Shown here piece by piece: positions 44,554 to 52,606 of a stretch of DNA of 64,000 bases. The position numbers and the translations under genes were made by a program. The DNA comes from Hygrocybe punicea (lineage: Eukaryota; Basidiomycota; Agaricomycetes; Agaricales; Hygrophoraceae): assembly GCA_963556145.1 (NCBI GenBank), contig OY744472.1, positions 2,170,001 through 2,234,000 on the forward strand, written 5' to 3'. Under the pieces are notes generated by a model. The model worked only from the letters and a program-made list of their open reading frames with translations, did no database searches and was not told where the DNA came from. Position 1 is the stretch's first letter. Each line of letters begins with the position of its first letter.

Positions 44554-44965
44554 TGACAACTTTGCTGAGTTCATCGCTACCGCTCACCTGGTCTTTCCCT
44601 CTCCTCCCTCTCCTTCTTCTCTGCCGCCTTCTACCTTCTACATTCCCCTAGAAGGAGACTTCGATACCTGGTTGAATACCCCTGCTCTCCCGTCCCTTCC
44701 GATCGCCCCCTTTCCCTCTCGAGGTCGTTCTCGTTCTCGTTCCCGTCCGCGTTCTCCTGTACACTGCTTTAAACACTTCCGACGCGATGACAGTGACCGA
44801 CTACGCCGTTATGCATTGGAACTATCGACCTTCGATCGGATATTCGAACTTCATCGCGAGGATCGACTTCCTCCCTCTCTCCTCCACGATTGTGAGCGAT
44901 TTCTCGGTTGGACACTGAAGGGTACTATGTGGACATATGTTTCTCCGGCTGGTAGAGTGTTATGA
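44387..44965 (+). CDS. Chromovirus accessory ORF B, ending inside the 3' LTR
   Basis: The frame has an ATG at 44387 (MKSYTDVSRPAMEISSS). It then has an acidic block (ELDMLEDMEIANGDEDYIES), a Pro/Ser linker, a Phe/Trp block (YIPLEGDFDTWLNTPALPS), an Arg/Ser stretch (SRGRSRSRSRPRSP) and an alpha-helical C-terminus. The stop lies in the first bases of the 3' LTR. Composition is much like the accessory ORF of the nested element at 34771-35343: acidic, then F..WL..P, then basic. It may be joined to ORF A by frameshift or splicing. No function can be named. Confidence 0.45.
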   Translation: MKSYTDVSRPAMEISSSRPLPLRINNGRVTEELDMLEDMEIANGDEDYIESCVDYDDNFAEFIATAHLVFPSPPSPSSLPPSTFYIPLEGDFDTWLNTPALPSLPIAPFPSRGRSRSRSRPRSPVHCFKHFRRDDSDRLRRYALELSTFDRIFELHREDRLPPSLLHDCERFLGWTLKGTMWTYVSPAGRVL

Positions 44966-45355
44966 TTTCTTAGCTAAACGTGCTTACTTTTTCCTTTTTC
45001 CTTCCCCTCTCCTCTTCCGCTATCATTAGTCATTCCTTTCACATATGCGCTGCCATTGCCCTCCGCTTAGTCGTATCATTCGACAAATGCTGTATGTTAT
45101 CTCCTTTCCTATGCGTTTCATCCCTTTACACCATATGCTCTGGCGCATAGCCATGAACCCTTTCCTAGTAACATAGCCACTTCCTTGTGCTATATAAGTA
45201 GTCTACTTTCAGCCTGTACTGTAGACTTTAAATTTCGTATCACTTGCTACTCAATCGCTTCCTCTTATTCTAAGATTGACTGTCTTCAGAACCTAAGCCC
45301 TTCCCTCTAAACCGTCTTGTGAAGTAAAACCTTTGGCTTATTCTGTCGCATTACA
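44958..45355 (+). repeat. 3' LTR of the chromovirus, with 910-bp internal deletion
   Basis: This matches bases 1-110 and the last 288 of the 5' LTR. The missing 910 bp (27757-28666 of the left LTR) is bounded by CCGCT on both sides, leaving one copy. That is the footprint of microhomology deletion or replication slippage after insertion. Confidence 0.93.
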
Positions 45356-45360
45356 GATAC

Positions 45361-45549
45361 CTATGCCCATGCCCATGTTCATGATATTACTGCAGCTACT
45401 GCCATTGCAAATATTGACTCCAGTACCTCCAAGATTCATGATATTTCCAGGCCGATGTTGATGCCAAGACAAATTCTGAAGCCGAGGCTGATACTGATGT
45501 TGAGGCCGATGCTGATGCCGATGTTATTACTGGAGCTAATCCTACCACT
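45361..45549. repeat. Hexamer-based minisatellite (right part)
   Basis: Continuation of the TGCCGA/TGCTGA array interrupted by the chromovirus, ending at a MITE. Confidence 0.65.
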
Positions 45550-46359
45550 TAGTGCATGACAGGGGTACCTGATACCCTTGGGGGTAAAGAGTGCGGGTAC
45601 AGCATGGGTACAGGTACGAGTACAGGGTCCCTGACCCGTGATACCCATGCCGTACCCATGGGGGTATGTGCCTGAGCCCTTAAAACATTTTTTTGGGCCC
45701 AAAAACAGTGGTTTTTTCGGTTTTTTGATGGTTTTTAATGGATATCTCAACACTCAGGCTTGCTAAAATCATAAAGTAAAATTCAGAGCACTCCAAAGAA
45801 CATTTCGAACAACTTGTCAGTTTATGTCAGAACCAACAGAGAGGTATCTGAGTCACTAAAAATCAGAAACATGCCAAAAATCATGAAAAAAGGTATTTTC
45901 TTTAGTGCATGACAGGAAACTGGATACTTCTGGTGGTTTGGGCAATGGTATTGCATTGGTAAGGTATTAATAAATGATTGATAACACACTACACCCATGC
46001 CCAGTAACATCATACAATATATTTTCCTCAAAAACAACCTATTTTGGCTGATTTTGGTGGTATTTGCTGGTTTTTGATGAATAACATGGGAACAAGGTCT
46101 CATAAAATTACCAAAAATGTTCCAGAGCTTCTCAGGAGAGTTCTCTACAACTCCTTCCTTTATATCAAAGCGATCCGACATGTACAAGATTTAATAAAAA
46201 TCGAATAATCAGCAAAAATGACCAAATATCAAGGGTATACCCTTACCCCTGCATACCCCTGCAGATACCCATACCCCTTGGCCTCAGGTACGTACCCGTG
46301 ATGGGTACGGGTATGGGTACAGCCCCAGAAGGTCACGGGTGTACCCCTGTCATGCACTA
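45550..46359. mobile_element. hAT-type MITE (810 bp) with perfect 8-bp target duplication
   Basis: Ends TAGTGCATGACAGGGGTAC and GTGTACCCCTGTCATGCACTA are inverted repeats. CTACCACT flanks both sides (45542-45549 and 46360-46367), the 8-bp duplication typical of hAT transposition. The interior is TACCC-rich near both ends with no coding capacity. A partial copy of the tip (TAGTGCATGACAGG) recurs inside at about 45904. Confidence 0.88.
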
Positions 46360-46389
46360 CTACCACTACAACACATTGCAAGATCCTCA

Positions 46390-46620
46390 GGAAGTGTATC
46401 AATGATATTTCATTGGCTGGAGGGTATTACATGAGTAACAATGCACCCTAAGGACCTCAGCCCAATGGTCTGAGATGGGTAACAATGCCCTGAAAGAACT
46501 TCAGCCCAACAGTCTGAGACAGGTAACAATAGTCCTACTGAACTTCAGCCCAATGGTCTGAGATGGGTAACAATATTCTGGCTCAAACCTTGGCCCACCC
46601 ATCTAACACCATAACTCTGG
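46390..46620. repeat. ~47-bp tandem repeat
   Basis: Three units containing TTCAGCCCAATGGTCTGAGA and TGGGTAACAAT, followed by decaying copies. Confidence 0.7.
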
Positions 46621-46744
46621 CATTCCTGAGTTGCCCCATCAAGTACCTAAAAATAATGTTTTCTTGGCCCAGATCAGCTGGCCCATCTCAAACGTAACAT
46701 TGTCAACCTTGGTTGGCCAGTCTGACACGGGATAAGTCACAGCA

Positions 46745-46836
46745 TGATGTGGAATGCCAATATATGTCAGTAGGTCAGCCAACCCATGGTTTATGGCCAG
46801 GCAACACATCCCTGCTCATTGGCCAACCCAGGCCTG
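46745..46836. repeat. GGCCAACCCATG...GGCCAGCC minisatellite (left part)
   Basis: Units of about 45 bp. The array is interrupted by an LTR element (46841-50522) and a MITE (50541-50812), and continues at 50820-50970. Confidence 0.65.
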
Positions 46837-46840
46837 ACGG

Positions 46841-46998
46841 TGGATTAGTTGTGCCTGGACAGTCACGTGATCTGATTCCCACGGTTTGTCGTAGTCAGTA
46901 GCTGATCTGATGTGGTAGATAGTTCCTATCTCAGTCTTTGCTAGCTTTCCAGCGAGACTTCCCCAGCCAGTTCCCTCAGCAGCCTCCGATCCACTCCA
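46841..46998 (+). repeat. Left LTR of small retrotransposon
   Basis: 158 bp. Two differences from the right LTR were noticed, CG versus TG and CG versus CA. Both are CpG transitions. Confidence 0.9.
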
Positions 46999-47279
46999 AC
47001 GTGGTGATGTAGTGTTGCCGTAGTTCAGTTCCGAACCTAGCCGAACCCGGTTCAAACCCCAAACCGAACCCTAGGTTCAGTCTAAGTTCAGCCAAGTGCT
47101 GAACCGGACCGCGGGTTCAGTTCCGGGTTTCGAGGCCTGCCGGATTTCCTGAACGGCTCCAAACCGCGTCCAAACCGTGAACGCGGATATTTTCAAGATA
47201 TTTATTTCATTTGTTTTTCGTATTTCTTTACTTACTTTTTTGTGTGAAATGGTATCATGTGACCATTACACGAAGTTTC

Positions 47280-47470
47280 TTCACCAACAACAACAACTTG
47301 AACGCAAGGCCAATGAACGCGACACAATGTCGCGTTCATGGACACAAGTAAGTTTTATCATTTATCTTAACTTTACTAATATTATCTGTTACAGGAAACT
47401 CGACCACGACCACATCGTGAGCACACCACCGTGGCACAAAATGGATCCCAACGCCAACGCGATGCCAACG
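47280..47470 (+). pseudogene. Possible captured exon pair inside the hAT element
   Basis: A frame reading FLHQQQQLERKANERDTMSR ends at a perfect donor (GTAAGT, 47348). It is followed by a 47-bp intron with a TTACAG acceptor at 47394, then ETRPRPHREHTTVAQN. This intron-like structure suggests either a transposon gene remnant or a host gene piece carried by the element. The parent gene is not recognised. Confidence 0.35.
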
Positions 47471-48030
47471 GACGCGGGACAGCAGCAACACCACCACCAC
47501 CACCACCACCACCACCAGCGGTGGCAACGGCAATGGCAACGGCAATGGCAACGGCAATGGCAACCAGGCAACGACAACGGCAATGGCCAGCAGCAGCAGC
47601 AACAGCGGAAGCAGCAGCGCCGGCAGCAACGGCAGCAGCAGCAGCGGCAGTGGCAGCGGCAACGGCAAATGCCATCCAACATCACCACCAGCGGTGGCAA
47701 CAACAATGGCAAGGACAACCACGACGGCCAGCAGCAGCAGCAGCAATGCCGGCAGCAGCAGCAACAGCAGCAGCGGCAACGGCAACAGCAGCAGCAGCAA
47801 CGGCCACGACAGCAGCAGCAGCAGTGGCAGCAGCAACGGCGACGGCAGCAGCGGCAGCAACAGCAGCAGTGGCAGCGGCACTGGCGACGGCAGCAGCAAC
47901 GGCCACGACAGCAGCAGCAGCAATGGCGGCAGCAGCAGCAGCAGCAGTTGCAGCAGCAACGGCCACAGCAGCGGCAGCAACAGCGACAGTGGCAATGGCA
48001 ATGGCAACAGCAGCGGCGCCGGACGGCTCC
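47460..48030. repeat. CAG/CAA/GGC simple-sequence core
   Basis: (CAC)n, then CAACGGCAATGG and CAGCAGCAGCGGCAACGG units. All six frames are open or nearly so, giving false long ORFs of poly-Gln, Ser/Gly, Ala/Thr, Leu/Pro or Cys. Confidence 0.9.
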
Positions 48031-48513
48031 CCCGCAGCCCAACTACCTCGCGAAGTGCAGCGCCGTATCAATTGATACGTGCCTGCCATTCGCGAGGAGA
48101 ACAGAGCTCATGGGGTGAGCCCATCTCGGTCCGGGGTTCAGACCGCGTCTGAACCCAGACCGAACGCGGACAGACGGTTCGATGAAGTTCGGTTCGCGGT
48201 TCTGCCAAAAAGGGTCGGAACCGGACCGAACTGAACTTCAGCAACACTATGGTGATGAGAGCGGATTCGAACCCTGCCAGCAATTCCTTGTGATCTCCCA
48301 CCTTTTCTGCTTTTTTCTTTTTCTTTTCTGGCCTTCCTGCACCTTTTCAAGCCCTAGAACATTTCCGAGCACTGAGAACCGAGCCCTTTATTCCAAGACC
48401 CAAGAACTTTCAGAACCTTGAGCACCGAGAACCAAGCACCGAGAACTTTCAGAACCTGAGTACCGAGACCTGAAGACCAAACACCTGAGAACTTTTTCAC
48501 ATTTTATTTCACC

Positions 48514-49581
48514 ATGACAAACAACAAAAAGAAAACAACAAAAAAAGCCCCAGCTTCCGCGACTCAACAACAGCCTGCACCCACCGCTTCAGGTTCCCTG
48601 TTACGAGATGGCACGCTCGTGCACATGACAGATGTCGAGAGATTGGTAGCAGGATGCCTCGAAAAAGGCAGAGCCGAAGGAATCCTACAGGGCATTGCCG
48701 AAGAACGCGCTCGCTGGGAGCGTTCTACAGCACCCACCATCCTCTGCGCATCCACCCAGTTGGCCCCATCACCCACCAGCAAGTCCGCGTCAGTGCAAAT
48801 GGATGCGACGCCAACAAGGGCTTCCGCATCAGCCCAAACAGAGGCGCTCACCGGCACTTCCGTCTCAGCCCAAACAGTGCTGCGTACCCACGCATACGCG
48901 TCAACGCAAACGCCGACATTCACCCCAATGCAAACGGCACCTACCAATGGCATTTCCTCATCGACCCAAATGACACCCACCTACGCCACTACAGCAGCAC
49001 AGACAACACCATCCCTTGGCTCAACCGCAGCAGCAACCTCAGCGCACCCGCTTACACCAACAATGACGTGCTATGCGGCAACCCCAAGCCAAACGGCCCC
49101 ATCCACCTGCACGTCTGCGTCCGTGCAGACGGACGAGTCCCCACAAGGCCCAAATCTACCAGAAACAATGACAGTTGCACCGGAGCGCACCATGTCCTCA
49201 TCAAACACCCAAACGGCCCCATTCGCACGCGAGAATGCGTCCCGGCGTGGCCCAACACGCCCACCATCGCCAGAGGCAACGGCAACCACGTTGGACGACG
49301 GGGCGTCGTCAAATAGTACCCCAACGCAGACCCCTGCACCCAGAACCCAACAGGAGACGCGTCACGCGCCTGCGTTGACCCCAAACGCACCGTCCCCGCT
49401 GAAAAACGCGTTTGAACGCGTCCCAGGTCCCACCCCGCGCCGAAACCCTATGCCTGTACAGGATGGCGCGTCCAGATGCGTCCTAGACCATGAATCCGCC
49501 ACACCGGCGCCAGCGGCAGGCCAGTCCGTGCCCACGCCAGCCCAGAGCCACGGCGTCACCCCTGGGACGTCGCAAGCGTGA
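48514..49581 (+). CDS. Thr/Gln-rich repeat protein of the small LTR element
   Basis: ATG-started ORF of 355 residues. The N-terminus is basic (MTNNKKKTTKKAPAS), then a short helical segment (DVERLVAGCLEKGRAEGILQ). About ten degenerate repeats spaced roughly 12-20 residues follow, each holding an (S/T/V)QT core: SASAQTE, VSAQTV, ASTQTPT, SSTQMTP, SASVQTDES, SSNTQTAP, TPTQTPA. The C-terminus is Pro/Ala-rich. No zinc knuckle, protease or RT is seen. It occupies the Gag position. After the stop, protein-like frames continue (FDWAEEAAAIPVHPVFPIAY near 49846, and LDDATAHALDISSLPPPVLL near 49970), suggesting that a longer ancestral ORF has been broken by frameshifts. Confidence 0.5.
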   Translation: MTNNKKKTTKKAPASATQQQPAPTASGSLLRDGTLVHMTDVERLVAGCLEKGRAEGILQGIAEERARWERSTAPTILCASTQLAPSPTSKSASVQMDATPTRASASAQTEALTGTSVSAQTVLRTHAYASTQTPTFTPMQTAPTNGISSSTQMTPTYATTAAQTTPSLGSTAAATSAHPLTPTMTCYAATPSQTAPSTCTSASVQTDESPQGPNLPETMTVAPERTMSSSNTQTAPFARENASRRGPTRPPSPEATATTLDDGASSNSTPTQTPAPRTQQETRHAPALTPNAPSPLKNAFERVPGPTPRRNPMPVQDGASRCVLDHESATPAPAAGQSVPTPAQSHGVTPGTSQA

Positions 49582-50349
49582 GCCCCATGGCCAGACGACG
49601 TCGAAACGCGAGCTGATGCATACACGGAGTTTGACGAGACAAGGGGGAACACGATGAAGGAGAAGAGAGGAGAAAAGGGGACAGAGACGACGGGGACAGA
49701 GGATGCGAGCAGGGACGCACCAACGACGAACGAGAACGTGAGCCGGGACGAGAAGGCAGACCAACGGGAAGACGCGAACAGCCCCGTTTCGACATCCGAC
49801 CCCACCCCCATGAATATACCCCCACCCACGTCTGCCCCCATGCGATTTGACTGGGCCGAAGAAGCCGCCGCGATTCCTGTCCATCCTGTGTTCCCAATTG
49901 CATACCCACCCCATGACATTTCGGCCCTCTGTTCCAACATGAAACAACGACCGTTTTCCACCCTACGGCGCCGTGCTTGACGACGCAACTGCTCACGCCC
50001 TCGACATTTCTTCACTGCCCCCACCGGTCCTGTTGTCACTCGAAGCCATCCATGTGGTATTGGTCCCGGACGGCCAATTGTCACACAACCCCTCACGCCC
50101 ACCAGCTTGAAATCACCCAACCCAATGGACCTCGATTGGGATTGCGACCCCCGCCTTTGTGATTTGAGTCGAGCACTTGTAGCTTTGGGTTGGACAAGGC
50201 CTAGGTAGTTTTGTTGAGTTTTCTTTTCTGGACTGATTTTCCTTTTTCTTTTTCCTTTGTTTCTTTTGTCTGATCCTCTTTTCTTCCTGCTTTCCAGCTT
50301 TTTTTGTTTTTGTTTTTCTCTCTTTGGCTAGCGATGAGGGCGTCGCTAC
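49582..50349 (+). pseudogene. Remnant 3' coding region of the small LTR element
   Basis: Two frames look like genuine protein (49654-49980, and a shifted frame at about 49955-50110 ending VLVPDGQLSHNPSRPP). The frame change near 49960 and the upstream stop at 49581 indicate decay. The last 180 bp are T-rich and lead to the polypurine tract. Confidence 0.35.
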
Positions 50350-50364
50350 AAGAGGGGGGGCACT

Positions 50365-50522
50365 TGGATTAGTTGTGCCTGGACAGTCACGTGATCTGAT
50401 TCCCACGGTTTGTCGTAGTCAGTAGCTGATCTGATGTGGTAGATAGTTCCTATCTCAGTCTTTGCTAGCTTTCCAGTGAGACTTCCCCAGCCAGTTCCCT
50501 CAGCAGCCTCCAATCCACTCCA
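50365..50522 (+). repeat. Right LTR of small retrotransposon
   Basis: 158 bp, preceded by the polypurine tract and followed by ACGG. Confidence 0.9.
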
Positions 50523-50540
50523 ACGGCCAGCCCAAATATG

Positions 50541-50812
50541 TAATGTATTGCATGGGTAACCCCCGGGTATTTTTGGCTGTACCCATACCCGCACCTGTTG
50601 TACTTATTTGGTACAATACCCACAGGTTTTACCCGTCATTTTAAGCCCCGGATCGTCCAAAACGGTCAAGTATTGAGCTAGATATGCTCAAAATACTCCA
50701 ATAAGGTATTTTGAGCATATCTAGCTCAATACTTGACCGTTTTGGATGATCCAGGGCTTAAAAACAAGCTGGCGGGTCCAGGAATACGTACCCATATTTA
50801 TGCAATACACTA
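50541..50812. mobile_element. Palindromic hAT-like MITE (272 bp)
   Basis: The interior forms a long hairpin: about 50655-50697 and 50708-50752 are near-perfect inverted copies (CAAGTATTGAGCTAGATATG). Ends resemble TA(A/G)TGTATTGCAT. The flanks CAAATATG and CATATATG match at 7 of 8 positions, fitting an 8-bp hAT duplication. Confidence 0.75.
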
Positions 50813-50819
50813 CATATAT

Positions 50820-50970
50820 GCCAGTGGGTCAGCCAACCCATGCTTTCTGGCCAGCCAAAATATCCCTACTGGTCGGCCAACCCATGCTTGATGGCCAGCC
50901 AATATATCCCAGAGCATTGGCCAACCCATCCCTGATGACCAGCCAAAATATGCAAGATGGTCAGCTAGGG
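50820..50970. repeat. GGCCAACCCATG...GGCCAGCC minisatellite (right part)
   Basis: Three to four units of about 45 bp with TGGCCAGCC(A)AA(A)ATATCC. It is the continuation of 46745-46836. Confidence 0.7.
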
Positions 50971-52285
50971 AAGAGCACAGGTACAGGTAAACCCATGGTT
51001 TTTGGGCTGCTGGTTGATCAGGTACAGGTATGGTGATACACCTGCGTATCTGAGCTCCGATTGGTGATATTTTACTATTTTTATTAGTTAGTTTTTGTTA
51101 TGTACTTATTGTAGCACAACAACTACAAATAGAGGATAGGATTCCCCCTTTCACTCCCATCTTTAAGAGCTCAAGACCTTCCTTGGATCAGCCCTCACAC
51201 CCCACACTCAAAGACCCTCTCTGTGTATCTATGGTTTCCAACTGTGCACAACCATGTACCCTCACTGCAGGCTGATGGGTCCTTAAGAGACCCTTTTGGT
51301 ATGTTTTTACTATTCAACATTGACATTTTTTTTGACTTAGGAAATGTACCAACAGGTCTTCAAGGACCACAAAAAGAAATGACAACTCCCACATCACCAC
51401 CACCCACACAATGACAATGGAGAGCAAGGCCAGGAGGGTGATGAGCCCACCTGGGCCAGTGCCCCATATCTAACCCATCACATCTACTAACTTTGTCATC
51501 CCCTTGCAAACACAAAAGCCCCAACGACGACAATGGGAATGTGGGTGTAGCCCACATTCCCATATCCTCCTCACCACCGGCCATATCAGTTTGCAAACGA
51601 GCACTGATGCGCTGACTGACGTGTAGATGTTGTTCATGAAGTATCCAGCACCAACAACAATGACCTCACCACCAGCCACCTTGCAAACATGGCCTGACAC
51701 ATCAACTGATGTGTAGACATTGTTTGCAAGGTATGCAGCACCAAGGGCACTGGGAACAGCACAGTGGAGGGCAGACACGCAGCGAAAACGGAGGGCTTAT
51801 AACCTATAGACTTCTGTCTCAGTGCTTATACAAAGAGCAACTAAATTGTATTCATCACCTATAGACTTCTGTCTATAAGTATGTTAGTCTAAGATACAAA
51901 TGAGGGAAAAAGAAGTACAGACCTCAGTGCTTATACGAAGAGCAACTGAGGTCTTTCTACGCTGCGAAGGGGTAAATATACTACTGTAGACAAAGAAAAA
52001 CGGCGATACAAAGGATAAGTGATCCAAAATAGGAAAGAGAGTCTAGAATTTTATCTAATTGTAGTCTAATCTTATCGTCGAATCGGAATGTTTATTGTTT
52101 GCCCAGTTCAACAATTGTCCATCTTGGCTGACCCATGTTTCATGGAAAAGATATGCTGAAAGGGCTCATGGGGCGGTGTCAATCTGTCTTCATGCGCATA
52201 CTCCATTTCTCTCATGGTGCTAATGTCACCAAGGAAGAGGTTTCAGAATATCCAGGATTTGGTTATAAAGCTCACCACTGTTCTA
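50971..52285. other. Intergenic with local repeats, no gene seen
   Basis: It holds a duplicated CCTATAGACTTCTGTCT (about 51801 and 51863), a repeated CAGTGCTTATAC(A/G)AAGAGCAACT, and a TGTAGA(T/C)(G/A)TTGTT pair near 51626 and 51713. No frame shows a domain. Confidence 0.5.
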
Positions 52286-52441
52286 GTGTTTTGAGCTTAT
52301 CTAGCTCAATACTTGACCGTTTTGGATGATCCAGGGCTCAAAAACAAGCTGGTGGGTCCAGGAATCCATCCCTGTGCCCATACCCATGCATACCTACAGT
52401 GTTTACCCATGCAGGTAGGTGTACCCATGATATACACTACC
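52286..52441. mobile_element. Half copy of the palindromic MITE
   Basis: Matches the right half of the 50541-50812 element (ATCTAGCTCAATACTTGACC through AACAAGCTGG.GGGTCCAGG) and ends in the same ACACTAC tip; the left arm is missing. Confidence 0.7.
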
Positions 52442-52606
52442 CACCCCTACAGATAAGGCAGGATTATCAGGATCAAGACACAACTGTGAGGATATGTTAA
52501 ATGTTACATTGATCATACAATACTGGAGGTGATATTAGTAGATAATTTGAATGTGATTTACACAAAGTACTATATATAAATTACATTGTATTTCCATGAT
52601 TCTTCT

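Larger units (their letters stand above)
27647..45355 (+). mobile_element. Ty3/gypsy chromovirus (Tf1/sushi-like), 17.7 kb including a nested LTR element
   Basis: Both ends start TGTTATGATTTCTTAGC and end CGCATTACA, and are flanked by an exact 5-bp target duplication GATAC (27642-27646 and 45356-45360). Order: 5' LTR, self-priming PBS, gag, pol (protease, RT, RNase H, integrase with chromodomain), extra ORFs, 3' LTR. Without the nested insertion (33278-43167 plus 4 bp) it is about 7.8 kb. pol carries two in-frame stops and an altered RT active site, so this copy cannot make a working polyprotein. The LTRs differ by a 910-bp deletion in the right copy and one CpG transition noticed at 28788/45189. 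Confidence 0.95.
47010..48249. mobile_element. hAT-type non-autonomous element (1240 bp) inserted in the primer-binding site
   Basis: Ends TAGTGTTGCCGTAGTTCAG and CTGAACTTCAGCAACACTA form inverted repeats. TGGTGATG flanks both sides exactly (47002-47009 and 48250-48257). The interior contains GAACC/GGTTC-rich subterminal repeats, a CAG/CAA/GGC simple-sequence core and a small intron-containing gene-like fragment, but no transposase. Confidence 0.9.
46841..50522 (+). mobile_element. Small LTR retrotransposon (158-bp LTRs, no pol)
   Basis: Two direct 158-bp repeats (46841-46998 and 50365-50522) start TGGATTAG and end CACTCCA, with 4-bp duplication ACGG on both sides (46837-46840 and 50523-50526). 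Removing the element restores the minisatellite unit. The primer site TGGTGATGAGAGCGG lies 3 bp after the left LTR but is split by a hAT insertion (47010-48249). A polypurine tract AAGAGGGGGGG at 50350-50360 precedes the right LTR. Without the hAT insertion it is about 2.4 kb, with one Thr/Gln-rich ORF and no protease, RT or integrase. It is a TRIM/TR-GAG-like non-autonomous element. Confidence 0.85.

Noticed and set aside
43774..44965. Envelope gene of an errantivirus-like element
   Set aside because: No signal peptide, transmembrane anchor or fusion-like segment is visible in either ORF.
47177..48118. Long ORFs on both strands (poly-Gln, poly-Leu, poly-Cys, poly-Ala/Thr)
   Set aside because: They are translations of the CAG/CAA/GGC simple-sequence core of a hAT element; all frames are open because of composition.
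48250..48275. tRNA gene, suggested by GATTCGAACC
   Set aside because: It is the continuation of the retroelement primer-binding site, complementary to a tRNA 3' end. No cloverleaf follows.
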